Part shown: piece after piece, positions 49,081 to 59,115 of the stretch
Layout: each line of letters opens with the position of its first letter
How positions within the stretch are numbered: position 1 is the stretch's first letter
From: Bacteroides reticulotermitis JCM 10512
GTDB taxonomy: Bacteria > Bacteroidota > Bacteroidia > Bacteroidales > Bacteroidaceae
Direction: 5' to 3'
Length of the DNA stretch: 64,000 nucleotides
Assembly (NCBI RefSeq): GCF_000517545.1
Contig: NZ_BAIV01000001.1
Location: forward strand, 1-64,000
The notes under the pieces: generated by a model
The model's database searches: none
Seen by the model: the letters and a program-made list of their open reading frames with translations, nothing else
What the model was told of the DNA's origin: nothing
Position numbers and translations under genes: made by a program

Positions 49081-51492
49081 ATGATACAAGCAAAACTCAA
49101 ACTGGAAATTATCATCGGGTGCCTGATATGGGTGTTCCTTTTAGTTTTGATAGTCTATATTGTCCATGATAGCTGGCAGAAGAAAAGCCTAATGGAAAAG
49201 CAGGAAGCGCATTGGCAGAGAGAAAGGCAGAAGACAAACCGGGCTTTCCTCTGTCTGCTAGACCTTGCCTCCACCAGCGAACTTATTGTCGGATGGACGG
49301 AAGATGACTATGCCGCCTACCGGAAAAAGCAGGGGGCAACGGTTACGTTGCTGCAAAACCTGAAAGCTGAACAGGAGGACAGCCTGCAACGGGCATGCAT
49401 TGATTCAGTGTGCAACTTGCTGGCGGAAAAGGAGAAACAGATGGCGGCTTTGCTGCAACTGTTTGAGAATGTGCCGAATGCAGGGGAAATTATCCACCGG
49501 AAAATACCTGTCGCTGTGTCGCAAAGCAAAAAGAACATTCTTCAACAGAAAGAAACGCCTGCCATTCAGACAGATGAAAAGGAAAAAAAAGGTTTCTGGA
49601 GCATCCTCCGCAAGCAGAAAAAGAGATCGGCTTATGCCTTACAACGGGAAGAAACACAGAAAGTACCAATTTCTGCCATAACTTCCAATACAAGAACAGT
49701 TGGGGTACAGCCTTCCGCACTGCTGTATTCCATAAAAAAAGAGATTGACAATGCCACTCGCTATTACGAGAAAACCTTATCAGCCAAGATGGATAGTCTC
49801 AGATTTGGCAACCGGATACTAAACGAACATATCAACCTGCTGGTACAGAACTTCGAAAGGAAGGAAAGTGAATCTTTTTACCGGGAAATACGCTGGCAAC
49901 AAGAAACACGTACCTACGCTTTCCGGTTGATTACGGGTACCAGCATCGGAGGATTCTTGCTGGCTATTCTGCTGTATATGGTGATACACAGGGACGTGAA
50001 TCGTCAGTACCGTTACCGGAAAGAATTGGAAAAAACAAATGGAAAGAATCTGGAATTACTTACCACCCGTAAAAACATGATGCTTTCCATTGCCCATGAC
50101 CTGCGTGCACCGTTGGCCACCATCAAAGGGTGTGCTGAACTGATCTCCGGTGAAAAAGAGAAAAACCGTAAGGATGAGTATGCGGAGAATATCCTCCACT
50201 CATCCGATTACATGCTCGGGCTAGTGAATACGCTGATTGAGTTCTATCTACTGGATACCGGTAGGAGCAAACCGAACCTCTTGATTTTTCGGCTGGAAAC
50301 CCTCTTTAATGAAATCACCCAGAACTATGGCTCGCTGGCTCAAACGAGAAAGCTCCGGCTGGCCACCGACTTCTTCGGTTTGGATGTGGTAGTGAGTGGT
50401 GACCGTTCACAGCTCCAGCAAATTCTGAACAACCTGCTTTCCAATGCGGTTAAATTCACCCGGCAAGGTGAAGTACGTCTACAGGCGGAATACCGGAATA
50501 ATGAGCTATATTTCTTGGTACAGGACACCGGTACCGGAATGACAGAGGAAGAAAAAGGTCGAATATTCGCTGCCTTTGAACGGCTGGACAATGCCCGAAA
50601 CCTTCCTGGTTTCGGATTAGGGTTGGCCATTACAAGCAGGTTGGTTTCCGGTATGCAGGGAACTATTACCGTAAAAAGTAAACCGGGTGAAGGAAGTACG
50701 TTTGCCGTATTCCTGCCATTCCCAAAGGCCGATGAATCCACCCAGGTTGATGAGGCACACGTCGCTACCGATTATCACCTAGAGGGAATCAACGTACTGG
50801 TTATTGATGATGACCGGATACAACTAAACATTACCAAAGAGATGTTTCACCGTAACGGAGTCCAGTGTGATTGCTGTCAGACTAGCCGTGAACTGGTCAC
50901 CCGACTCCGGTCACAAAGATACGACCTGCTGCTGACAGATATTCAAATGCCTGAAACGGACGGTTACAGAATCCTGGAATTACTCCGTACCTCTAATATG
51001 GAGAATGCAAAGACCATACCCGTCATAGCGGTAACGGCACGGGTGGACGACGGCAATGAGTATCTGTCGGGCGGCTTTTCAGGCTGCATCCACAAGCCAT
51101 TCTCTATGGGAGAACTGATAAACGCAGTGGCACAGGTAATAGGGAAAAAAGATAAAAAGGAGTATGAACCCGATTTCTCGCTTATCCTTTCGGGAGAAGA
51201 CAACCAAGAGGAAATGCTCGGTCTATTTATTGAGGAAAGCCGGAAAGATCTTTTAATATTGACCGATGCTTTAGGCCGACAGGACAAGGAAACCATAATT
51301 TCAATGTTGCATAAAAAACTACCTTTGTGGGAAACTGTCCGTTTGGATTTTCCCTTGTTCCATTTACGAAAGTTGGTGACAGACTATAAAATAGAGTGGA
51401 CCGATGAACAATACATGGAAATACGGGACATTATCCAGGCGGTAGAAAAACTTATAGCATACGCTAAAAAAATACGGGAGGAAAGCCTATGA
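49081..51492 (+). CDS. rteA: RteA hybrid sensor histidine kinase
   Basis: 803 aa. Membrane segment (about 13-33), periplasmic coiled region, second membrane segment (about 285-305), HisKA with MMLSIAHDLRAPLATIKG (His about 338), HATPase with DTGTGMTEEEKGRIF and GFGLGLAITSRL, then a receiver with LLTDIQMPETDGY (Asp about 620) and a short helical tail. Overlaps rteB by four bases. In CTnDOT the tetQ-rteA-rteB operon links tetracycline to transfer (literature). Here no tetQ precedes it; PUL debris does. Named from the arrangement with rteB and rteC and matching size. Confidence 0.9.
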   Translation: MIQAKLKLEIIIGCLIWVFLLVLIVYIVHDSWQKKSLMEKQEAHWQRERQKTNRAFLCLLDLASTSELIVGWTEDDYAAYRKKQGATVTLLQNLKAEQEDSLQRACIDSVCNLLAEKEKQMAALLQLFENVPNAGEIIHRKIPVAVSQSKKNILQQKETPAIQTDEKEKKGFWSILRKQKKRSAYALQREETQKVPISAITSNTRTVGVQPSALLYSIKKEIDNATRYYEKTLSAKMDSLRFGNRILNEHINLLVQNFERKESESFYREIRWQQETRTYAFRLITGTSIGGFLLAILLYMVIHRDVNRQYRYRKELEKTNGKNLELLTTRKNMMLSIAHDLRAPLATIKGCAELISGEKEKNRKDEYAENILHSSDYMLGLVNTLIEFYLLDTGRSKPNLLIFRLETLFNEITQNYGSLAQTRKLRLATDFFGLDVVVSGDRSQLQQILNNLLSNAVKFTRQGEVRLQAEYRNNELYFLVQDTGTGMTEEEKGRIFAAFERLDNARNLPGFGLGLAITSRLVSGMQGTITVKSKPGEGSTFAVFLPFPKADESTQVDEAHVATDYHLEGINVLVIDDDRIQLNITKEMFHRNGVQCDCCQTSRELVTRLRSQRYDLLLTDIQMPETDGYRILELLRTSNMENAKTIPVIAVTARVDDGNEYLSGGFSGCIHKPFSMGELINAVAQVIGKKDKKEYEPDFSLILSGEDNQEEMLGLFIEESRKDLLILTDALGRQDKETIISMLHKKLPLWETVRLDFPLFHLRKLVTDYKIEWTDEQYMEIRDIIQAVEKLIAYAKKIREESL

Positions 51493-52772
51493 AAACAATT
51501 CTGATTATTGAAGATGATATCGTATTCAGTCGTAGCATCAGCAACTGGCTGGTGAAAAAGGGAATGAAAACTGATTGTGTGACAACCCTTGCGAATGCAC
51601 GCAAAGCCATCGGACAAAAGGAGTTCGACCTGATACTGGCAGACCTGCGTTTGCCGGACGGCAACAGCACCTCGCTCCTGAAATGGATGAATGAGAAGCA
51701 GTACCCCATTCCTTTCCTGATCATGACTAATTACGGACAGGTGGAGAATGCGGTGACGGCCATGCAACTCGGAGCGGTCAACTACCTGTGCAAGCCCGTG
51801 CAACCAGACAAACTCCTGGCTCTAATTACGGAAATATTCGACAAGGAAAGCGACAAACCGGTTTTCTACCGAGGTGAAAGCTTCAAGGCCCATGAGATGT
51901 ACCGCCTGATAGAAATGATTGCCGGTGCGGATATCTCCGTCCTGCTCCGTGGAGATTCCGGTACCGGAAAAGAACATGTCGCAGCCGAGATACATGCCCG
52001 AAGCCACCGGAAAAACAAGCCGTATCTGGCAATTGACTGTGGAGCCATCTCTGACGAGCTTGCCGCCTCCGAGTTTTTCGGTCATCAGAAGGGAGCCTTT
52101 ACCGGTGCGGAAAGTGACAAAATTGGTCTCCTCCGTGCCGCCGACGGAGGGACACTCTTTCTGGACGAGGTAGGCAATCTCTCTTATAAGACACAGATGC
52201 TCTTGCTCAGGGCTTTGCAAGAGAAACGCTGCAAACCGGTAGGTTCCACGAAAGAATATTCTTTCGATATCCGGCTGGTTGCCGCCACCAATGAAAATCT
52301 GGAGAAAGCCATCGAGGAAGGACGCTTCCGGGAAGACCTGTTCCATCGGCTCAATGAGTTTACCCTCCGTATTCCTACACTGGCAGAATGCCGGGAAGAT
52401 ATCCTCCCTCTGGCTGATTTCTTCTTAAAGCTCGCTTGTGCCAAGGTCCATAAATCGTTTCACGGCTTTGACAGGCTGGCAAAGGCGGCACTGCTGGAAT
52501 ATCTCTGGCCGGGGAATATCCGTGAACTGAAAAATGTGATAGGCCGTACCGTACTCATCTGCCAGGAGCAATGGATTTCCGTCTCGGACCTGAACCTTGA
52601 GATCTCCCTTCCCAAAAAAGAAACACAGTGGACGGAAGAAGAAAAAGAAAGGGCATTGCTTCTCCAAACTCTTGAAAAAACAGGTGACAACCGTTCCAAA
52701 GCGGCTCGGTTACTTAATATCAGCCGGACTACCCTGTACGAGAAGCTGAAGAAATACCATATCGTCGACTGA
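51489..52772 (+). CDS. rteB: RteB sigma-54-type response regulator
   Basis: 427 aa. Receiver domain (about 1-120; phosphoacceptor Asp in LILADLRLPDGNS), AAA+ domain with Walker A GDSGTGKEHVA (about 158-168), the GAFTGA loop (HQKGAFTGAESDKIG) and Walker B GGTLFLDEVG, and a Fis-type helix-turn-helix at the C-terminus (NRSKAARLLNISRTTLYEKL). Activates sigma-54 promoters; in CTnDOT its target is rteC. Starts inside the end of rteA and ends with TGA. Terminator directly after. Confidence 0.93.
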   Translation: MKTILIIEDDIVFSRSISNWLVKKGMKTDCVTTLANARKAIGQKEFDLILADLRLPDGNSTSLLKWMNEKQYPIPFLIMTNYGQVENAVTAMQLGAVNYLCKPVQPDKLLALITEIFDKESDKPVFYRGESFKAHEMYRLIEMIAGADISVLLRGDSGTGKEHVAAEIHARSHRKNKPYLAIDCGAISDELAASEFFGHQKGAFTGAESDKIGLLRAADGGTLFLDEVGNLSYKTQMLLLRALQEKRCKPVGSTKEYSFDIRLVAATNENLEKAIEEGRFREDLFHRLNEFTLRIPTLAECREDILPLADFFLKLACAKVHKSFHGFDRLAKAALLEYLWPGNIRELKNVIGRTVLICQEQWISVSDLNLEISLPKKETQWTEEEKERALLLQTLEKTGDNRSKAARLLNISRTTLYEKLKKYHIVD

Positions 52773-52809
52773 CTGGAGAATAAACCGGAGCAAATGAGGT
52801 TTACAAAAG

Positions 52810-52855
52810 TGTAAGCCGTCCTAACATTCTTGTCAAGGACGGCTTACACTTTTTA
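52810..52855 (+). terminator. Intrinsic terminator after rteB
   Basis: GTGTAAGCCGTCC (52810-52822) and GGACGGCTTACAC (52838-52850) form a perfect 13-bp stem followed by TTTTT. Confidence 0.85.
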
Positions 52856-52988
52856 TTTACACTCATTTTTTGTGCAAAATTTATTTGTTATTGATTGTCA
52901 ATGCTTTAAAGATAGTATAGAACTTTGAATAACGGCAGAGGCATTCCGTTTGGCTTATTCCGGTATAAACAAATTAAACGCATGCCGT

Positions 52989-53608
52989 ATGAAACCATTT
53001 ACAGAATGCCGTATATTCAACTATTTGTCTCCAGCTTCAAATCAGGAACAGACAGTTTCCGATGAAGAATTTTCTTCTTCCTATACCGAATATGAACAAT
53101 ACCTGTATGACCTCGCTATCGAACCGGTTCCCGTATCGGAAAGCTGCGCCATCTGCTTCACAGCAAGGTAGAACTGATTTCCCTAAAGAAGTGGTCTGAG
53201 CAAACGGGACAACATCATACACCGACAACTGAATTCTATTTGGACAAATGCCTTCTGCTGGTGGAAGCGGAAATAGAATTGGTCAATTTTCGTGTACAGT
53301 ACCCCGGAACCGTCGCGACACCTTCCTCCTTTCTTTCACCGCTTTATTGGAAAGGCACGCTAGCCAACCTGATGGAACTGATCTCCTCGCTGGATTACAG
53401 CGAGCTGGTTACGGACGAAAGTGGCAAACGCCTCTCTTTCGCCGGTATTGTTTCCGCTTTCGAGAAACTCTTCAATGTTTCCATCTCCAAACCATATGAC
53501 CTGCGTGCCGACCTTGCACGACGCAAGAAGAATCTTTCTGTCCTGCTTCCCAAGCTAAAAGAAAACTATGAAAAGAATATTGTGAACTGTGGGATAGAGA
53601 GTAAATAG
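52989..53608 (+). pseudogene. rteC: RteC, activator of CTn excision, frameshifted
   Basis: About 206 aa when joined, from ATG 52989 (MKPFTECRIFNYLSP). The first 50 codons are clean, then one base is missing near 53140 in an AAA run; the frame resumes as LRHLLHSKVELISLKKWSEQ and runs to 53608. The second half (WKGTLANLMELISSLDYSEL, ADLARRKKNLSVLLPKL) is as expected for RteC, a winged-helix protein that switches on the excision genes of CTnDOT (literature). If the lesion is real, the excision cascade would be broken at this point. Confidence 0.82.
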
Positions 53609-53621
53609 TAACCGCATTCAT

Positions 53622-53678
53622 CTGTGTGTAAAATAAAATTTCGATTTGCCAAGAAACGGGATTTTATTTTACACACAG
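53622..53678. terminator. Bidirectional terminator between rteC and the secreted protein
   Basis: CTGTGTGTAAAATAAAAT (53622-53639) and ATTTTATTTTACACACAG (53661-53678) pair perfectly over 18 bp. It lies between two converging genes and has A/T-rich flanks on both sides. Confidence 0.7.
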
Positions 53679-53694
53679 CTAATTGAAGCATTCC

Positions 53695-54012
53695 TTATGC
53701 CTTCACTTCTTCGCCTTTTTCATTCATGAGGACTGTCACTTCCTGCGCATCCTTGGTAGTAATGATCACCTTGTACACTTTTCCTGTTTCTTTGGCTGCT
53801 ACATAAGCCTCCTTGATAGAAGCACCTTCATAACTTTTTTCAAGGGCGTTCATTACTTCCGCAGGCAGCTCTTTGGCATCAATTTTTGTGAACTCATCCT
53901 GTGGAGCCTGTGCAGTAGTTTCTACTGCTGTAAGGCTATTAACTTCCAGTGCGAATACTACAGAACTACCTAATCCCATTACCAATGCTACTGCTACTAA
54001 TACCTTTTTCAT
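53695..54012 (-). CDS. Small secreted PepSY-like protein
   Basis: 105 aa with a clear signal peptide (MKKVLVAVALVMGLGSSVVFA). The mature part has ELPAEVMNALEKSYEGASIKEAYVAAK followed by KVYKVIITTKDAQEVTVLMNEKGEEV, the helix-plus-sheet pattern of PepSY-like (DUF2874-type) periplasmic proteins. No catalytic residues expected. Convergent with rteC. Role in the element unknown; it may be a passenger. Confidence 0.75.
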   Translation of the reverse strand: MKKVLVAVALVMGLGSSVVFALEVNSLTAVETTAQAPQDEFTKIDAKELPAEVMNALEKSYEGASIKEAYVAAKETGKVYKVIITTKDAQEVTVLMNEKGEEVKA

Positions 54013-54373
54013 GATCGTAATTTTTTTAATTAATACTTGTTTCGTTGTTTATTATCTCTTATGTTAAAGTAAAGGCAAAACGGATGCCAAAACGTATCGA
54101 ATGGATATATTGCTGAAAAACAATCCTATACGATATTAGCATTCTAAAAGGTATGTGGAATTGTGTAAAAAGTGTAGATTGCACATGGGGAAGATATATA
54201 CAAAAAGCCAATGCATCAATATCCAAATCTCTCTGAAAAACATGCATTCCAACAGTTATTTGTACCCCTGTCACAAATAGTCATCTCCTGTCAGTTGTAG
54301 TCACTTCCCGATTTTAGGTTCGTATGAATATTATCACTTATTTTGCTGCCGAATAAATGAAACACTTAAAAGT
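54013..54373. other. Upstream region of the mob operon
   Basis: About 360 bp between the divergent secreted-protein gene and mobA. It carries the GTCA array at 54270-54303. By position, an oriT may lie here or within the mob genes, but no nick-site consensus was recognised. Confidence 0.4.
54270..54303 (+). promoter_or_regulatory. 10-bp phased GTCA array upstream of mobA
   Basis: GTCA at 54270, 54280, 54290 and 54300, exactly 10 bp apart, ending 70 bp before the mobA ATG. The cleanest of the four arrays. Could bind a mobilization or transfer regulator, or form part of oriT. Confidence 0.6.
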
Positions 54374-54833
54374 ATGGCAAAGATCAGTAATACGCGCAAG
54401 CCTGTGCAGGCTGATAAATCAGGCAAATGAAGAGGCGGACGGACTCCCAAGGAGGAATCCCAGCTTCATTCCTACTATTATGGTTTCCGCCTGGACGAAT
54501 TCCAGAACATCGAGTTCGAAAGGCTTTTCGAGAACTCGGGAGCCAAAACCAAATCTCAATTCATTCTTGCCGCCCTTTTCGACAAGCCGATGAAAGTCGT
54601 GAAAATAGACAAGGCGGCAACGGACTACTACATCAAGCTGACCAACCTGCAAAGCGAATACCGCCGCATAGGCGTGAACTATAACCAGGCGGTCAAGACC
54701 TTGCATACCGGACTCTCCGAGAAGAAAGCCCTCGCCATGCTCTATAAATTGGAGCAACTGACTATTGAACTAATATCTGAACCGGGAGATTATCCGTCTC
54801 ACCCAAGAATTCGAACAATGGTTGCAAAAATAA
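54374..54833 (+). pseudogene. mobA: MobA-type mobilization accessory protein, TGA and frameshift
   Basis: About 153 aa when joined. Frame from ATG 54374 (MAKISNTRKPVQADKSGK), with TGA at codon 19 (54428-54430) before RGGRTPKEE. The conserved part follows: FERLFENSGAKTKSQFILAALF, KVVKIDKAATDYYIKLTNLQ and RRIGVNYNQAVKTLH, as in Bacteroidales MobA/BfmA accessory proteins that bind oriT with the relaxase. The frame shifts near 54772 (two bases lost, or one gained); the restored end is NREIIRLTQEFEQWLQK. Overlaps mobB by 16 bases. Confidence 0.78.
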
Positions 54834-56061
54834 CATCAGGAGCCTCTGTCTACGGGGCATTATACTATAATCACGAAAAAGTGGACAAGCAGCGGGCACG
54901 GCCACTGGCATGAAACCGGATCATGGAACCGGCAGACGGCCATCCGACTATCCAGCATTGCATGCGTTCCTTCGAACCGTACCTGGCTGCTAACCGTCGC
55001 ACCGAGAAACCGGTTATCCATGTCTCACTCAATCCGCATCCGGACGATGTGCTGACCGATGAACAGTTGGCAGCCATCGGACAGGAATACATGGAAAAGA
55101 TGGGGTACGGTAACCAGCCCTATATCATCTACCGGCACGAGGATATCGGCAGGCCCCATATCCATATCTCTCCCTGCGCATCGACGGGCAAGGAAAAAAA
55201 ATCAATGATTATAAGGAGTGGCAACGCTCTACCTCCGTTTGCCGGGAGTTGGAAAGGAAATATCACCTGTTGCCTGCCGAGAAACAGGAACGTCGTGAAT
55301 CTTTGCCGCTGGCTGTCGTTGATTACCACAAAGGGGATATCAGGCACCAGATAGCTGGTGTGGTCAAGCCCGTCATGCAAGGGTATAAATTCCAATCCAT
55401 CAAGGAGTTTAAAGCCCTGCTCGGTCTTTTCCATGTGACGGTGGAAGAAACCCGTAAAACGATAGACGGGAAAACCTGCCACGGACTGGTCTATGCGGCT
55501 ACCGATGAGAAGGGTGACCGGGTGGGCGTAGCCATCAAATCCAGCAAGATCGGCAAGAGTGTAGGTTATGCGGCACTTCAAAAGAAATTTTTCAAAAGCA
55601 AGCAATGGTTGGTAAAACAACCGATACCCGAGGGGACGAAAGAGGCGATTGCCATGGCTCTGAAACAGGATACCCGTCAGGGATTCCTGCAGGAACTCAC
55701 TGGGAAAGGCATCACCGCCATGCTTTATGAGAACGCTGCGGGAGTGATTTATGGAGTTACTTATATTGACCATACCTCCCGAACCGTATTCAAAGGTTCG
55801 GCATTGGGAAAGGAATACTCGGCATCGGTTATCAACCGGCAGTATGGCGTGGTTTTACCGGGAAAAGAGGAAGAAGTGCCTGTCTTGCATCCGACCGAAC
55901 CGGAAACAAAAGAACCGGGACTGGTGGAAGGATTGCTGGATATCTTCTCTCCGGAATCCTATCCATATCTGGGAGAAGACCTGACTCAAAGCCTTATGGG
56001 AAAAAGAAGAAGAGAAAGCGCAAAGGTCCGTATCTCGGCTAATACAATGTATCACTATTAA
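54818..56061 (+). pseudogene. mobB: MobB-type relaxase, TGA and frameshift
   Basis: About 414 aa when joined. Starts MVAKITSGASVYGALYYNHEKVD, the usual N-terminus of Bacteroidales relaxases. TGA at codon 32 (54911-54913) precedes NRIMEPADG. EKPVIHVSLNPHPDDVLTDE and YRHEDIGRPHIHI (the metal-binding His-x-His) identify a MOB-family relaxase, which nicks oriT and pilots the strand. One base is missing near 55163 (HIHI-SLRIDGQGKK). The tail with its LGKEYSASVINRQYGVVLPG segment is intact. The TGA here is the least certain of the Trp cases, since the family residue is variable. Confidence 0.82.
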
Positions 56062-56075
56062 TTCATTAAGATAAT

Positions 56076-58087
56076 ATGTCACAGGACGAAACCGGAGGAC
56101 TCAATAAGAACCTCGATTTTATGAGGGCTGTCAGCATCATTTTTTTAGTGATGAATGTTTATTATTTCTGTTATCCCTACTTTCTTTCCATGAATCTGAC
56201 CATCGGCGTGGTGGATAAGATACTGCTCAACTTCCAACGGGATACGGGACTGTTTTCCCATTCGTTGGTCAGCAAATCCTTCAGCCTGCTCTTCCTCTTC
56301 TTCTCCTGTATGGGAGCCAAAGGACGGAAGGATGTGGAGATGTCATGAAAGCATATCGGCTGTTATCTTACAGCCGGAGTATTGCTCTTTTTCGGTAGTG
56401 AGTTCTTATTGACAACCCGTTTCTCCGTTACGCTTCTTACCTTATCATATGTATCTACCGTAGCCGCCGGATATATCTGCCTGCTTACCGCCGGAGTCTG
56501 GCTTACCCGCTTGCTGAAGAACCAGCTCATGGATGACGTCTTTAACGATGAGAACGAGAGCTTCATGCAGGAAACCCGCTTGATCGCCAATGAATATTCG
56601 GTGAATCTACCCACACGTTTCTATTACAAGAAGAAGTGGCACAACGGCTGGATCAATGTCGTATCCCCGCAGAGGGGGTGCATCGTGGTCGGATGTCCCG
56701 GTAGCGGGAAATCATACTGTGTCATCAACCAGTTCATCAAGCAGCAAATAGAGAAAGGCTATGCGCTCTACTGCTATGACTTCAAGTTTCCGGATTTAAG
56801 CCTGATCGCTTATAACCAGCTGCTTAAGAATAAAGATAAATATGCCAAGCCGGTCGGTTTCTATGTCATTAATTTTGATGATCCACGCCACAGCCACCGG
56901 TGTAATCCGCTCAACCCGGCATTCCTGTCCGATATTGCGGATGCCTATGAATCCGCTTATGTGATCATGCTCAACTTGAATAAGAGTTGGATTCAGAAGC
57001 AGGGGGACTTCTTTGTGGAAAGCCCGATTGTGCTCTTCGCTGCCGTAATCTGGTATTTGAAAATTTTTGAAAACGGACACTACTGCACCTTCCCGCATGC
57101 CATCGAGCTGTTGAATAAGCCATATTCCGACCTGTTCACTATCCTTACCTCTTACCGGGAGCTGGAAAATTATCTTTCCCCGTTTATGGATGCCTGGAAA
57201 GGAGGCGCGATGGAGCAGCTCCAAGGCCAGATAGCTTCCGCCAAGATTCCGCTCTCCAGGCTGATATCGCCTGCCTTGTACTGGATTATGACCGGCGATG
57301 ACTTTACACTGGACATCAATAACCCTGATGCCCCGAAGGTCTTATGCGTAGGCAATAACCCTGACCGCCAGAACATTTATTCGGCGGCATTGGGGTTGTA
57401 CAATGCCCGTATCGTCAAGATGGTGAACCGGAAAGGTAAGCTCAAATGTTCCATCCTGGTGGACGAGGTTCCAACTATTTATTTTAAAGGGCTTGACACG
57501 TTGATAGCCACCGCCCGGAGCAACAAGGTGGCTGTCATGCTCGGTGCCCAAGACTACAGCCAACTCGTCAGGGATTACGGCGACAAGGAGGCGCGTGTGA
57601 TCCAAAATACAATCGGCAATATTTTTGCCGGGCAAGTAGTGGGTGAAACCGCAAAAAATCTCTCGGAAAGGTTCGGAAAAGTACTCCAGCAGCGCAAGTC
57701 CATCAATATGACCAGGGAGGACACCTCGACCAATATCTCTACCCAGCTCGATTCGCTCATCCCCGCCTCCAAGATATCCAACCTCTCGCAGGGGGAGTTT
57801 GTCGGTTCGGTCTGCGACAGTTCGATGAAAAGATAAATCAGAAGATATTCCATGCCGAAATCATAGTGGATAACGAACAGGTAGCCGCGGAAACGAAAGC
57901 CTACCGGAAAATCCCGGTGATCACGGACTTTACCGATGCGGACGGTAAGGACCACATGAAAGAGGAAATCGAAAGGAACTACTATCAAATCAAAGAAGAT
58001 GTGGCGCAGATTATTACAAAAGAACTGCTCCGCATTGAGAATGATCCCAACCTGAAACACCTGCTGGAAACGGCAGAAGATGAATAA
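56076..58087 (+). pseudogene. traG: TraG/MobC-type coupling ATPase (YWFCY domain), TGA and frameshift
   Basis: About 670 aa when joined. The N-terminal YWFCY-like membrane domain (RAVSIIFLVMNVYYFCYPYF, about 15-40) is followed by further membrane helices, then a VirD4/TraG ATPase with Walker A VVGCPGSGKSYCV (about 207) and Walker B region KCSILVDEVPTIYF. It couples relaxosome to the mating channel. Codon 91 is TGA (56346-56348), inside a membrane segment (DVEMS-KHIGCYL). One base is lost near 57820; the frame resumes as FDEKINQKIFHAEII and ends at 58087. Follows mobB by 14 bp, as in other CTn mob operons. Confidence 0.86.
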
Positions 58088-58125
58088 TCCCTATATAATT
58101 TATTAATCATTTAAATGTTGTAAAC

Positions 58126-59034
58126 ATGGAAAAAGTAAAGAAAAGTTCTCCGGCTGCTCTGCCGGGAAAACCCTGCTTCCCCTGGGTGGGAGGCAAAAGA
58201 AGACTGCTCACCGTACTGATCGAATCGCTTCCGAAAGACTTCGGGCAGATGGATACCTACGTAGAACCGTTTGTCGGTGGCGGTGCCCTGTTCTTCTGAA
58301 TAAGACAAAACTATCCGGAAATCCGCTGCGTCATCAATGATTCCAACGAGAGCCTGGTCAATGTCTACCGCGTCATCAAGGAATCCCCGGAAGAGTTGAT
58401 CGGGGTGCTTGCCCGGATACAGGAGGAATACATCGCATTGGAAGAACATGCCCGAAGAAAAGCCTACTTCATGGAGAAACGTACCTATTACAATGAAGGT
58501 AACCCGGATAACATCACTCGTGCAGCCCTGTTTATCTTCTTTATGCGCACTTGCTATAACGGCATCTACTCCGTGAACCGCAAGGGAAAGCTGTCCGTCA
58601 CCTTCGGTTTCGGTGGAAGGGTGAAACTACTGGAAGAGGAACTGATCCGCTTTAACCATAAGCTGTTGCAGGATGTCATTATTCTGGACGGTGACTACCG
58701 GCAGACCGGAAAGTACATCGGAACCAAATCTCTCTTTTATTTTGACCCGCCTTACAAGCCGGTCAATGAGAGTAATGCCTGTACCTCGTATATGCCGCAG
58801 GACTTCGGGGACGAAGAGCAGGTCGCCCTGGCAGATTTCTGTAAGGAAATAGACGAAGCGGGTGGCAAATGAATGCTTTCCAACTCCGATCCCCGGCAGA
58901 AGAATCCGGAGAATACCTTCTTCGACGACCTCTATGCCGGTTTCCATATCCAACGGATCAGTATCTTCCGTTCCATTTGCTCCATTGCCGAGAAGAGGGA
59001 AACGGTCAACGAGCTGCTGATTAGAAATTACTAA
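58126..59034 (+). pseudogene. D12-class DNA adenine-N6 methyltransferase, two internal TGA
   Basis: 302 codons. PWVGGKRRLL (FxGxK-like AdoMet motif, about 20-29), YVEPFVGGGALFF (about 46-57) and SLFYFDPPYKPV (catalytic DPPY, about 205) define a Dam-like D12 methylase. TGA at codon 58 (58297-58299) follows GALFF, where the family has Trp. TGA at codon 249 (58870-58872) follows EAGGK and precedes MLSNSDP, again a Trp position. Everything else is in frame with no indel. No restriction partner seen; it may protect or regulate the element. Starts 38 bp after traG. Confidence 0.85.
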
Positions 59035-59072
59035 AAACAGCTATCCGGAAGTTAACCGGAGGCTGAAATAAT

Positions 59073-59115
59073 AAAGAGAGCCAAATCTGTTTAACCGGAT
59101 TTGGCCCTCTTTTTA
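59073..59115 (+). terminator. Intrinsic terminator after the methylase
   Basis: AAAGAGAGCCAAATC (59073-59087) pairs with GATTTGGCCCTCTTT (59098-59112), one mismatch, followed by TTTT. It separates the rightward mob operon from the leftward primase operon. Confidence 0.8.

Noticed and set aside
49081..49200. tetQ remnant upstream of rteA
   Set aside because: The upstream sequence reads as GH3 relic and an unrelated fragment; no ribosomal-protection-protein motif on either strand.
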